Shown here one piece after another: positions 1 through 8,008 of a stretch of 64,000 nucleotides of DNA. The notes beneath the pieces were generated by a model that saw only the letters and a program-made list of their open reading frames with translations, was not told the DNA's origin and ran no database searches. The first letter of the stretch is position 1. Every line of letters begins with the position of its first letter. The position numbers were made by a program, and so were the translations under genes. Source of the stretch: Flagellimonas sp. 389 (lineage in GTDB: Bacteria > Bacteroidota > Bacteroidia > Flavobacteriales > Flavobacteriaceae); NCBI RefSeq assembly GCF_018449435.1, contig NZ_JAHCMU010000001.1:183299-247298 (forward strand). Direction: 5' to 3'.

Positions 1-1
1 G

Positions 2-739
2 ACCATAAGCTATCCAGATGTGACATCTTTTGTAAAAGGGATAGAATCCAATGATGTAGATGTGGCACTGATTAACACACTAGGGTATTTGGAGCTCAGT
101 CTAAGAACCAATACCATGGAGCCCATTGCAGCTTTGATGGTAAAAAAGAATGCAGTGGACAATTACAAGACAGTGCTATTGACCAACAATACTGGTGCAA
201 AGGATTTGACCGTTTTAAAAAACGATGCCGATAGTATATCAATAATGTTCGTGAACAAAGAATCCACATCGGGTAATTTGGTGCCCAGACTTCTATTAAG
301 TTCAATCGGTATTAAATCTCCGGAAATTACGTTCAAAGAAGTGAAATATGGAGGCAATCACAGCTCGACCTTCAATAAATTGCTAAAAAAGGAAACTGAT
401 GTTTGTGCCATAGGCAGTAATGAATATTACAAACAGATTGAAGATAATACAGCACTATTGGAACAAACAAAGATTCTATGGATTTCCGAGGAAATTCCTT
501 TAGGCCCTGTTTTGATAAACAGTGAACTATCTGCTAGAGAAAAGAAAAAGATTACCGACCTGCTACTAAACCTTCACGAAGAAAATCCCAATGCGCTGGA
601 ATCCATTAAAAAAGGATGGTCCGAAGCAAAACAAGCCGATAGGTTCCATCCCGTTACGGATAGTTATTATGACGATTTCAGGAAAATCAATAATAACAGC
701 ACAGATCTTTTGGACATCTTGGAATTGCTCAAACAATAA
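2..739 (+). CDS. PhnD-like substrate-binding protein, 5' end outside the window
   Basis: The reading frame is open to the left edge, so the true start lies outside; the GTG at 20 is only an internal codon. The visible 245 residues look like the C-terminal two thirds of a phosphate/phosphonate-type (PhnD-like) periplasmic binding protein. A segment close to the edge reads as the family's 'F-x-x-G-I-x-x-x-x-V-D-V-A' stretch, which lines the ligand cleft, and a later stretch (KETDVCAIGS, around 388-420) is the second lobe's 'xxDVaai' strand. No ABC permease or ATPase gene is visible. Downstream, 11 nt separate it from the putative peptidase gene, so the two are probably co-transcribed. In this family many members are stand-alone sensor or binding proteins, so a role in phosphonate uptake should not be assumed. 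Confidence 0.7.
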   Translation, partial: TISYPDVTSFVKGIESNDVDVALINTLGYLELSLRTNTMEPIAALMVKKNAVDNYKTVLLTNNTGAKDLTVLKNDADSISIMFVNKESTSGNLVPRLLLSSIGIKSPEITFKEVKYGGNHSSTFNKLLKKETDVCAIGSNEYYKQIEDNTALLEQTKILWISEEIPLGPVLINSELSAREKKKITDLLLNLHEENPNALESIKKGWSEAKQADRFHPVTDSYYDDFRKINNNSTDLLDILELLKQ

Positions 740-750
740 GGACTTCGACA

Positions 751-1878
751 ATGAAAAAAATCATCTTCATATCATTTTTTTGTCTTTCTCTTAATACGCC
801 AAACGGGTTTGCCCAGAAAGTGGAGACGGACATCACAGCTTGCACAGGTATGTTGACAGTATTGGAGCAATTACAGTCAGACCTTCCGAAACAAGCCATA
901 GAAAAGACATTGGATAGCGTCTTGCTCACAAGACCATACAAGGTCATGTTTGAACATTATAACAGGGATTGGAGACCAAACCATTTACCGAAGGAAATTT
1001 TTAAGCGAATGATACTCTCATTAAAGTTTCCAAGTCAGTATAAATTAGGTGATAATCAAAGGGCAGATGCAATGTTTCCATACTGGAAAAACGCATTTGA
1101 CAACATTGAAACATTCAAGAAGAATCTTTCCATGTTGGAAGAAGCAGCGCTTGATGAGATGATTCAAGAGGGAGTATCCAATGCCCAAAAGTGGTTGCCA
1201 AAGTCCATGAAGATTCCAGACTTTTACTTTTTCGTACATCCCAATGGGGGCAGCAACGCATTTGCCATCAATGGCAATCAAGGCTATGATTTTTTTCAGT
1301 TAAAAACTGATGTGAACGGCAATATTGACATACAATCATTGGTAGACTTGATAGCACACGAATCCCATCACTTGGGGTTAAAGGTTTCAGCACCTGAATT
1401 CAAAAACCCCAAGGACTCTTTGGGATATTCATTTTTGCAAATATTTGTAGCCGAGGGTACGGCAAGCAAATTTGTGGATAATATGCCAGGAGGTTTTGTG
1501 GATAAAATCAGCGAAGGGCGCTCCAAAAATACTGATGCTGAAATTATGGAAATCTGGCGTGGTTATACACTAAAAGAAAGTGAATTGTTTAACGCTTTTG
1601 AAGGTGATATGAAAGCTATTTATGATGGCACATATTCCCAGAAAGATGTCAGGGAGCGCATGCTCACTTTTTGGCTCCAAGGAAAAAAGGGAAGAGCCTA
1701 TTTTTTGGGTGCAGAATTGTTTGGAGCGATATACAAAGCTTTTGGAAAAAGGGAGCTCTTTTATGTCATGGAGCACCCAAGGTTCTTATTAAAATACTAC
1801 AATAAAGCTGTTCGGCAACTCAATGAAAGAACTGACGGCAAAATATTGCTGAGTGATTGGCTTATGGAAATTCTATAA
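751..1878 (+). CDS. Exported putative zinc peptidase (DUF5700-like)
   Basis: A 375-residue protein with an N-terminal signal peptide (hydrophobic residues 3-16, cleavage probably after the Ala-Gln near 21-22). The motif H203-E204-S-H-H207 is a gluzincin-type HExxH zinc site, and the sequence AEG at 234-236 provides a plausible third ligand, E235, about 28 residues further on. Spacing and overall length fit the uncharacterised putative zinc peptidases grouped as DUF5700; I name that family from memory of its pattern, not from a search. It follows the PhnD-like gene by 11 nt and probably shares its transcript. The protein likely acts in the periplasm or at the cell surface; its substrate is unknown. 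Confidence 0.65.
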   Translation: MKKIIFISFFCLSLNTPNGFAQKVETDITACTGMLTVLEQLQSDLPKQAIEKTLDSVLLTRPYKVMFEHYNRDWRPNHLPKEIFKRMILSLKFPSQYKLGDNQRADAMFPYWKNAFDNIETFKKNLSMLEEAALDEMIQEGVSNAQKWLPKSMKIPDFYFFVHPNGGSNAFAINGNQGYDFFQLKTDVNGNIDIQSLVDLIAHESHHLGLKVSAPEFKNPKDSLGYSFLQIFVAEGTASKFVDNMPGGFVDKISEGRSKNTDAEIMEIWRGYTLKESELFNAFEGDMKAIYDGTYSQKDVRERMLTFWLQGKKGRAYFLGAELFGAIYKAFGKRELFYVMEHPRFLLKYYNKAVRQLNERTDGKILLSDWLMEIL

Positions 1879-2032
1879 CTTCTTCCTAAAGTTTATTAAA
1901 TGAATTTTTTAAAGGCTTCACAGCCACTTTTACATTATGTCGATATAATTTGGTTCAGTTTAAATACAATTGTATCCAATCAATACTAGCATACGAAGAA
2001 GGTAAAATGCTATACCGATGTTGTACCCAAAC

Positions 2033-2059
2033 AAAAAAGCCAAGATTAAAAATCTCGGC
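2033..2059 (-). terminator. Rho-independent terminator of tRNA-Leu
   Basis: Read on the minus strand, a 9-bp stem GCCGAGATT/AATCTTGGC (one G-U pair, three-base loop) is followed at once by six T. It begins 14 nt past the 3' end of the tRNA gene, the expected place for a terminator of a single-gene tRNA transcript. Confidence 0.8.
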
Positions 2060-2072
2060 TCTTCTCTTGTAG

Positions 2073-2154
2073 TGCGGGCGGGGAGACTCGAACTCCCACA
2101 CCTCGCGGCACCAGATCCTAAGTCTGGCGTGTCTACCAATTCCACCACGCCCGC
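2073..2154 (-). tRNA. tRNA-Leu, anticodon UAG
   Basis: The minus strand folds as an 82-nt type II tRNA. The 7-bp acceptor stem GCGGGCG/CGCCCGC is followed by discriminator A73. The D-arm has the GTAGACAC pattern of leucine tRNAs. The anticodon stem CCAGA/TCTGG encloses the loop CTTAGGA, giving anticodon TAG for CUN leucine codons. A short variable arm and the T-arm GGGAG-TTCGAGT-CTCCC complete it. The 3' CCA is not encoded. A promoter and a terminator match it on both sides. Confidence 0.97.
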
Positions 2155-2178
2155 TTGTTGACCCGAATAATCGGGCTG

Positions 2179-2208
2179 CAAATATAAATCAATTTTTCAT
2201 TTCTCAAA
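2179..2208 (-). promoter_or_regulatory. Bacteroidota-type promoter of tRNA-Leu
   Basis: On the minus strand TTTG (2205-2208) and TATATTTG (2179-2186) are separated by 18 bp, a full match to the -33 TTTG / -7 TAnnTTTG promoter of this phylum. It ends 24 bp upstream of the tRNA 5' end. Confidence 0.8.
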
Positions 2209-2264
2209 TACACTCTTTTTAAAAAGTTCTTTTTGTAATTTTAAACTCCTTTTAAAAAAACCAT

Positions 2265-3659
2265 ATGGATCAGATAAAAAATTACATTTCCCAACATAAA
2301 GATAGATTTATCAACGAGCTTTTAGAGCTATTACGAAAACCATCAATAAGTGCTGATTCCGCATTTTCGCAAGATGTAATCGAGACTGCAAACATGGTAG
2401 AACAATCCTTAAAAGATGCTGGTTGCGATTCAACAGAAATATGTGAAACCAAAGGATATCCCGTAGTATATGGTGAAAAAATAATCGACCCTAAATTACC
2501 AACCGTGCTGGTCTATGGACATTATGATGTGCAACCGCCCGATCCTATGGAATTATGGACTTCTCCGCCATTTGAGCCAGTCATCAAGCAAACTGAACTA
2601 CACCCTGAGGGAGCAATTTTTGCCAGAGGTGCTTGTGATGACAAAGGTCAAATGTATATGCACGTGAAAGCTGCAGAATTTATGATCAAAAACGAGGTGT
2701 TGCCTTGCAACATCAAATTTATGATAGAAGGGGAAGAGGAAGTGGGAAGCGATAGCTTGGCGGACTTCCTGGAAGGCCATAAAGAAAAGCTCTCCAATGA
2801 TATCATTTTGATTTCCGATACGGGAATGATGGCCAATGATGTACCTTCCATTACTACAGGGCTAAGAGGATTAAGTTATGTTGAAGTAGAAGTTACCGGC
2901 CCAAATCGAGATTTGCATTCAGGAATATACGGCGGGGCGGTACCCAATCCAATAAACGTGCTCAACAAGATGATTGCATCACTACATGACGAGAACAACC
3001 ATATTACTATTCCCAATTTCTACGATAAGGTGGAAGAGGTTTCCGATATGGAACGTGCGGAAATGGCAAAAGCTCCTTTTGATATAGAAGCCTATAAAAA
3101 AGCACTGGATATTGGGGATGTCCATGGAGAAAGTGGGTACACCACTTCTGAGCGATATTCGATAAGACCAACGTTAGATGTTAATGGCATTTGGGGAGGC
3201 TATACCGGTGAAGGTGCAAAAACTGTTATTGCCAGTAAGGCCTATGCGAAAATTTCAATGCGTTTGGTACCCCATCAAGAACCAGATGAAATTACCGAGT
3301 TGTTTAAAAAACATTTTGAAGCTATTGCTCCAGAAGGTGTTAAGGTCAAGGTCACACCACATCACGGAGGTTTGCCCTATGTTACCAATATGGACAGCAT
3401 TGGTTATCAGGCAGCAGCCAAGGCTTATGAAACTACGTTTGGAAAAACACCCATACCAGAACGTACCGGTGGTAGTATTCCCATTGTTGCGCTATTTGAA
3501 CAGGTCTTAAAAAGTAAAACGATTCTAATGGGCTTTGGACTGGATAGTGACGCTATTCATTCACCCAACGAACATTTTGGTGTATGGAATTATTTAAAGG
3601 GTATTGAAACCATTCCATATTTCTATAAGTACTTTGCCGAATTAAACAGCGGTCAATAA
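2265..3659 (+). CDS. M20 family metallo-dipeptidase
   Basis: A 464-residue cytosolic M20 peptidase of the carnosinase/CNDP-like dipeptidase branch. The di-zinc site can be read directly: H86 and D88 in GHYDVQP, the bridging Asp in the CDDKG motif (D125 or D126), the general base and ligand pair in EGEEEVGS (E157/E158), an Asp in SDTGM, and the final His in DAIHSPNEHF near the C-terminus. A lid/dimerisation domain with the typical DLHSG-IYGGAV sequence lies in the middle. The family hydrolyses dipeptides or short peptides for amino acid recycling. It is divergent from tRNA-Leu. A membrane protein gene follows after 22 nt. Confidence 0.92.
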   Translation: MDQIKNYISQHKDRFINELLELLRKPSISADSAFSQDVIETANMVEQSLKDAGCDSTEICETKGYPVVYGEKIIDPKLPTVLVYGHYDVQPPDPMELWTSPPFEPVIKQTELHPEGAIFARGACDDKGQMYMHVKAAEFMIKNEVLPCNIKFMIEGEEEVGSDSLADFLEGHKEKLSNDIILISDTGMMANDVPSITTGLRGLSYVEVEVTGPNRDLHSGIYGGAVPNPINVLNKMIASLHDENNHITIPNFYDKVEEVSDMERAEMAKAPFDIEAYKKALDIGDVHGESGYTTSERYSIRPTLDVNGIWGGYTGEGAKTVIASKAYAKISMRLVPHQEPDEITELFKKHFEAIAPEGVKVKVTPHHGGLPYVTNMDSIGYQAAAKAYETTFGKTPIPERTGGSIPIVALFEQVLKSKTILMGFGLDSDAIHSPNEHFGVWNYLKGIETIPYFYKYFAELNSGQ

Positions 3660-3681
3660 AATTTTTCCAGAGTTCCTTAAC

Positions 3682-4158
3682 ATGTCGAAAGCATTTCTTT
3701 TTGCACTGCTCAACGGTCTGGCAGCGGTTGCCTACAATTACTATTGGTATGGCTATTTTGAGTTTTCGAACTTAATTGTAATTCTGGTGACCGGCTTTTT
3801 GGTCATGTTTTTTTCGAGTTTTATTTTTTGGAAGCTATTTGATAGCATCCCGAATAACTCTATTTATTTTACACCTATTTTGGCAGGTTTGCCGGTCGGA
3901 TTATCGGCCCCTTTTTTCTGGCAAGCCCTTACAATGTTAGGAAATCGTTTGTGTTACCTCTGGTTTGGTGAGTGTATCCCTATATATGAAGATGCTCCCC
4001 CACCCTTCACGCTTAAGGGTGTTTTAGATGTACTAATGTTTCGTTTTTTTCCACTCGTCTTCTCTGCAATCTACGCTGCAATAGGCACAGTGCTCATTGG
4101 TATTCTGGTCAATATTATGATGAAAAAAACAAAGACAACGGGCATTCAAGATACGTAA
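3682..4158 (+). CDS. Hypothetical membrane protein, 158 aa
   Basis: I do not recognise a family. The protein is strongly hydrophobic, with likely membrane segments near residues 4-22, 27-52, 62-85 and 115-143, and a short cysteine-containing loop (YLWFGECIPIYED-like, about 92-106) between the last two. The C-terminus is basic. It starts 22 nt after the dipeptidase stop and probably shares its transcript. An inner-membrane location is inferred; no function can be assigned. Confidence 0.6.
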   Translation: MSKAFLFALLNGLAAVAYNYYWYGYFEFSNLIVILVTGFLVMFFSSFIFWKLFDSIPNNSIYFTPILAGLPVGLSAPFFWQALTMLGNRLCYLWFGECIPIYEDAPPPFTLKGVLDVLMFRFFPLVFSAIYAAIGTVLIGILVNIMMKKTKTTGIQDT

Positions 4159-4245
4159 CCTAATCATCTAAGCTTTCATTCTAGGATTGCTGATATAGGT
4201 ACTACTAAATCAAAAACTTCCCTACTCAATTTAAAAAAGACAACC

Positions 4246-4307
4246 TCTACATTTGTAGAAAATGATATTTTATTCTATATTTGTAGAGCTATTTCTAATA
4301 GTGTAGA
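4246..4307 (+). promoter_or_regulatory. Promoter of the first BlaI/BlaR pair with three BlaI-type operators
   Basis: Three 14-bp inverted repeats of the form TCTAn-N4-GTAGA lie just before the BlaI-like start: 4246-4259 (TCTAC-ATTT-GTAGA), 4274-4287 (TCTAT-ATTT-GTAGA) and 4294-4307 (TCTAA-TAGT-GTAGA). The core TACA-tt-TGTA is the classical BlaI/MecI operator. A -33 TTTG (4252-4255) lies inside the first repeat and a perfect -7 TATATTTG (4276-4283) inside the second, with 20 bp between them. The third repeat lies between the start site and the ATG. Repressor binding would therefore cover every promoter element, consistent with autorepression. Confidence 0.85.
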
Positions 4308-4309
4308 AA

Positions 4310-4675
4310 ATGAAGCTAACAAAATCGGAAGAAGAACTCATGAATATTTTATGGAAGCACAAAAAAGCTTTTATGAAAGATTTACTTGATGCTTATCCAG
4401 AGCCCAAGCCTGCCACCACCACAGTGGCAACATTGTTAAAACGGATGACCGACAAAGGCTTTGTGACCTATAAAAGTTATGGACGCTCGCGTGAATACGT
4501 TCCTTTAGTAAAGAAGAAAGACTATTTCTCAAAACATGTGAACGGTCTCATTAAAAATTTCTTTAATAACAGCCCAGGACAATTTGCTTCTTTCTTTACT
4601 CAAGAAACCAACCTTAGCAAATCTGAACTTGAAGAACTGAAGAAGTTGATCGATAGCGAAATCAAAAAGAAGTAA
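4310..4675 (+). CDS. BlaI/MecI/CopY-family transcriptional repressor
   Basis: A 121-residue protein with the N-terminal winged helix of the BlaI family (KLTKSEEELMNILWKHKKAF, then a recognition helix with TTTVATLLKRMTDKGF at about 40-55) and a helical dimerisation tail. The family represses its own operon until a partner M56 membrane protease triggers its removal. The M56 gene follows after 2 nt, and three matching operators sit upstream of this gene. No beta-lactamase gene is nearby, so the target is not antibiotic resistance by default; in Bacteroidota such pairs are very common and mostly uncharacterised. Confidence 0.92.
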   Translation: MKLTKSEEELMNILWKHKKAFMKDLLDAYPEPKPATTTVATLLKRMTDKGFVTYKSYGRSREYVPLVKKKDYFSKHVNGLIKNFFNNSPGQFASFFTQETNLSKSELEELKKLIDSEIKKK

Positions 4676-4677
4676 CG

Positions 4678-6408
4678 ATGTTAGCATATCTTATAAAATC
4701 TGGTGCCTGCATGGCAATTCTCCTATTCTTTTACAAACTTCTATTGGAAAAAGAAAACATGCATGTATTTAAGCGGTTCTATCTACTAGGGGCACTAGTG
4801 TTCTCTCTTATAGTCCCAAGTATTGTTTTTGTAGAGTATGTAGATCCCATAACAGCTTCGATAGCTGTTCAACCCATAAATGGCACAGCAACGGTTGTTG
4901 AAGCACCTTTGCCCAATGATATGAACACTATCAATTGGTCTTTAGTTTGGTGGTCTGTGTATAGTATTGGGTTACTTGGTTTTGTATTTCGCTTTTTCAG
5001 GAATCTTTTTCAAATTTTAAATCGAATTAGTAATAATCCCAAAGTAAAACAACACTTCACTATCAATGTATTGCTGCTGGAGAAATTTACACCGCATACA
5101 TTTTTCAATTATATTTTTTTGAACAAGCTGGATTTTGAGTCAAAAACAATTCCCAGTGAAGTATTGTTACATGAAGAAATCCATGCAAAACAAAAACATA
5201 GTATAGACGTCCTCCTTATCGAAATCCTACATGTTCTGTTTTGGTTCAATCCACTATTATATTTCTTTAAAAAATCTATAAAACTGAATCATGAATTCTT
5301 GGCAGATAGTGCTGTATTAAAAAAGAATAGTTCAACCAACGAGTATCAAAACACACTGCTATCGTACTTATCAAACGATAGTCTGCACAAATATCAGTCA
5401 GTCAAAATGGCAAATGCCATCAATTATTCATCAATCAAAAAACGATTTAAAATCATGAAAACACACACGTCCAAAAAATCAATTTTAATTAGAGTTTTGC
5501 TAATCGTACCCCTTACAACGCTTTTGCTTTATGGTTTTAGCGAAAAAAAGACCTTGGCTCCACCAAATACTAATGAAGAAATCATCTTGGGAACCCGACC
5601 AGATTCGGGAAAAACATATAAAAGATTTGAGATCAAGGGGCAAATTTATGGTATTTCCAATCAGAAGTCACAACAAAGTGCTTCTAGAGCGCAAATGGCC
5701 GAATACAATAAACTGGCAAAGAAATACAATACTATGCCCAAGGATAATATGCATATTAAAACAAAAGAGGTTGACCGACTGAAGTATATATATAATTTAA
5801 TGTCGGACAAACAACGTGAGGATGCAGAGCCTTTTCCAGAATTTCCTGAGCCTCCCAGCCCTCCAAAGGCGCCTGATCATATAGATATCGAAGAAGACGT
5901 CATTGAGAAGCATGTACAGAAAACCATAAAGAACCAAGAAACCTACAGCGTTGTGGTCAAAGATGGAGAAACCATAACGGAGACTGTGATGCAACAAACA
6001 ACATCCACGGCAAGCAATGCCCAAAAAGAAGAACTGGAAGCTGCATTAAAACAACAAGAACTCGCTTTGAAGGAACAGGAAAAAGCTTTGGAAGAACAGG
6101 AGCTTGCAATGAAAGAGCATGAAAAGGCCATGAGAGCTCACGAAAAAGCACTAAAAGAACAAGAAATTGCTATAAGAGCACATGAAAAAGCTATGGAGCC
6201 ACCAATGCCTCCTTTACCACCAGAGCCAAAAACCCCTTTAAAGCACGCCACCGAAATGGCAGAGCAAGGTGCCATCTTTTTTTACAAAGGGAAAAAAGTA
6301 ACTTCTGATGAAGCTATCAAAATCTTAAAAAAGGAAAAGAATCTAAGTATCAGTATTGAAAAAACCGATAACAAAACCCCTATTGTTAAAATTGACACTC
6401 ATTTTTGA
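4678..6408 (+). CDS. BlaR1-like M56 membrane metallopeptidase with heptad-repeat tail
   Basis: A 576-residue sensor-protease of the BlaR1/MecR1 type. Membrane segments lie near residues 4-22, 35-54 and 88-106, followed by the cytosolic zinc protease motif H165-E-E-I-H169 and the downstream EFLADSAV segment typical of M56. A further membrane segment at about 268-288 leads to an extracytoplasmic region. Instead of a penicillin-binding sensor domain this region has a segment with AEYNKLAKKYN, a proline-rich stretch, and seven exact 7-residue repeats (457-505) followed by another proline-rich stretch. Known BlaR1 proteins cleave, or trigger cleavage of, the partner repressor on sensing a signal; the signal here is unknown. 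It is coupled to the repressor gene by a 2-nt gap. Confidence 0.88.
   Translation: MLAYLIKSGACMAILLFFYKLLLEKENMHVFKRFYLLGALVFSLIVPSIVFVEYVDPITASIAVQPINGTATVVEAPLPNDMNTINWSLVWWSVYSIGLLGFVFRFFRNLFQILNRISNNPKVKQHFTINVLLLEKFTPHTFFNYIFLNKLDFESKTIPSEVLLHEEIHAKQKHSIDVLLIEILHVLFWFNPLLYFFKKSIKLNHEFLADSAVLKKNSSTNEYQNTLLSYLSNDSLHKYQSVKMANAINYSSIKKRFKIMKTHTSKKSILIRVLLIVPLTTLLLYGFSEKKTLAPPNTNEEIILGTRPDSGKTYKRFEIKGQIYGISNQKSQQSASRAQMAEYNKLAKKYNTMPKDNMHIKTKEVDRLKYIYNLMSDKQREDAEPFPEFPEPPSPPKAPDHIDIEEDVIEKHVQKTIKNQETYSVVVKDGETITETVMQQTTSTASNAQKEELEAALKQQELALKEQEKALEEQELAMKEHEKAMRAHEKALKEQEIAIRAHEKAMEPPMPPLPPEPKTPLKHATEMAEQGAIFFYKGKKVTSDEAIKILKKEKNLSISIEKTDNKTPIVKIDTHF
6046..6192 (+). repeat. Seven in-frame 21-bp repeats (heptads) in the M56 gene
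   Basis: The translated repeat units are LKQQELA, LKEQEKA, LEEQELA, MKEHEKA, MRAHEKA, LKEQEIA and IRAHEKA, with no break in phase. They would form a continuous, highly charged coiled coil of about 49 residues in the extracytoplasmic tail. Copy number could vary by recombination between units. Confidence 0.85.
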
Positions 6409-6442
6409 TGCTGCACGCCTAAATCAATCACAAATCACTGTT

Positions 6443-6468
6443 AAAGCCTTCATTTAGAAGGCTTTTTT
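6443..6468 (+). terminator. Rho-independent terminator of the BlaI/BlaR operon
   Basis: A perfect 9-bp stem AAAGCCTTC/GAAGGCTTT with a 5-base loop, followed by a T-run to 6468. It begins 35 nt after the M56 stop codon. Confidence 0.85.
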
Positions 6469-6507
6469 GTAACAAATCAACAGCATTTGCGTTCTAATAG
6501 TCAATCA

Positions 6508-6527
6508 GTCCCAAGCGTAGTCGAGGG
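6508..6527. repeat. Possible flavobacterial interspersed element containing GCGTAGTCGA
   Basis: The intergenic stretch with core GCGTAGTCGAGGGA resembles the short 'TTCGACTnCGCT' elements that I know to be scattered between genes in Flavobacteriia. Only this one copy is visible here, so the assignment relies on memory of the family. Confidence 0.35.
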
Positions 6528-6550
6528 ATCAAACCAAAACGAGCACTATC

Positions 6551-7651
6551 ATGTTACAACAATTCTTTATCTTCTGTTCAGGGGCGGACACTGATATCCT
6601 GAAAACTTGTTCCAATGGGGAACGCAACAAATATGCAGGCATAGGAGCAACTGTTTTTTTTACTGCAGTCATGGCATTTATCGCCAGCGGCTATGCACTA
6701 TACACTGTTTTTGACAACATCTACACCGCTGTTTTTTTCGGGTTATTATGGGGGCTTCTCATTTTTAATCTTGATAGGTACATTGTGTCAACCATAAAGA
6801 AAAGGGATAATCTTAAAAGTGAACTCTTTCAGGCAGCTCCGAGAATAATTCTTGCGCTGATTATTGCCGTCGTTATTTCCAAGCCGCTGGAAATGAAAAT
6901 CTTCGAAAAAGAAATCAATCAGGTCTTGTTGGAGGAGAAAAATGAAATGACACTGGCCAATCAAGAACAAATTGCTTTACAGTACAATCCAAAAATCGAA
7001 AATCTGAATCAAGAGATTGCCAGTTTAAAAAATGAAATAGCAACTAAAGAAGCTGAAACCAATGCATTGTACGACACTTATATTTCAGAAGCTGAAGGTA
7101 CAGCAGGAACAGGTTTATTGGGCAAAGGTCCTGTATATAAAGAAAAGCGTGAAAAGCACGACGCATATCTTAAGGAGCTTTCTCAACTTAAGGAGACCAA
7201 TCAACAAAAAATCATCAGCTTAGAAAATGAGATTGCGAGTTTAGGAACAGATTACAAAGCGGCAGTGGACAGTTCGCAACCCACAATCGATGGCTTTGAT
7301 GGACTTATGGCTCGTATAAATGCTTTGGAAAAGCTGCCGTGGTTACCTTCTTTTTTTATTTTCCTCCTGTTTTTGGCCATAGAAACGACACCAATTATTG
7401 TGAAACTTCTAGCTCAAAAAGGGGAGTATGACTATAAATTTGAAGAACAGGAAAGTGTGGTCGCCACTTGGGTTTCCCAGAAAGTGGCCCAACGTAAATT
7501 ATTGTTCGCTACCGATGGTGAACTCAATCAAAAGGTTTACGAGGATATTAAAACCGAGGAAGAACTATATCGGTATAAAAAAGAAAAAGCCGAGGAATTG
7601 CTCAAGTTACAGGCCGATTCTTTTCATAAAGTTCAAGTAAAAGGCCTTTAA
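6551..7651 (+). CDS. DUF4407 family membrane protein
   Basis: A 366-residue protein matching the DUF4407 pattern. It has an N-terminal CSGAD-like segment, three or more membrane spans in the first 120 residues (about 30-50, 55-75, 95-110, with the conserved NLDRY motif between them), a long charged coiled coil (about 125-240), and another membrane span near 257-277 with FLAIETTPIIVKL. The C-terminus is soluble and helical. The family is found in Bacteroidota and Actinobacteria and has no established function. It is monocistronic here, after the terminator of the BlaI/BlaR operon. Confidence 0.8.
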   Translation: MLQQFFIFCSGADTDILKTCSNGERNKYAGIGATVFFTAVMAFIASGYALYTVFDNIYTAVFFGLLWGLLIFNLDRYIVSTIKKRDNLKSELFQAAPRIILALIIAVVISKPLEMKIFEKEINQVLLEEKNEMTLANQEQIALQYNPKIENLNQEIASLKNEIATKEAETNALYDTYISEAEGTAGTGLLGKGPVYKEKREKHDAYLKELSQLKETNQQKIISLENEIASLGTDYKAAVDSSQPTIDGFDGLMARINALEKLPWLPSFFIFLLFLAIETTPIIVKLLAQKGEYDYKFEEQESVVATWVSQKVAQRKLLFATDGELNQKVYEDIKTEEELYRYKKEKAEELLKLQADSFHKVQVKGL

Positions 7652-7709
7652 AACTTCTTTGATGTGCCTTTAACACAAGTACTTTAGAATGTAAGCTGAT
7701 TGTAGTTGA

Positions 7710-7847
7710 TTATAGCACTATTGGAGTGTGTAGATTGATTACCATTTCTTCTTTTTCGAGCTGTATATCGCAAAGTTGGTAGGAGTCGGTTTTAAAGTCC
7801 AATTTTGCGAATCCGAAATAAACTATGCGGCCTTTCTTATTTTTCAT
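7710..7847 (-). CDS. Possible 45-aa small protein
   Basis: The 357-nt gap between the DUF4407 gene and rfbD holds an ATG-started minus-strand frame of 45 codons. It starts with MKNKKGRIVYFGFAKLDF and ends with NLHTPIVL. The basic start and balanced composition look protein-like, and the gap is otherwise unexplained, but no ribosome site, promoter or family is recognisable. It may be spurious. Nothing else was seen in 7652-8008. Confidence 0.3.
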   Translation of the reverse strand: MKNKKGRIVYFGFAKLDFKTDSYQLCDIQLEKEEMVINLHTPIVL

Positions 7848-8008
7848 GATGTCAGATTTTGGGGTTATGCTTTGATTTATACTTCAAATGTATAGTACAG
7901 GCATCAAATGGAAAAAGAGGTAAAGACGAGCAAGCAAAAACTATCGTCGAATTTTAAAAATCATACGTTAAAAAAGAGAATGTTTTTTTGAAGGGCTAAA
8001 ACAAGGTC

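Noticed and set aside
1960..2181. A 73-aa minus-strand ORF containing GVVELVDTPDLGSG
   Set aside because: This is the well-known false translation of a tRNA-Leu gene; the tRNA is present at 2073-2154.
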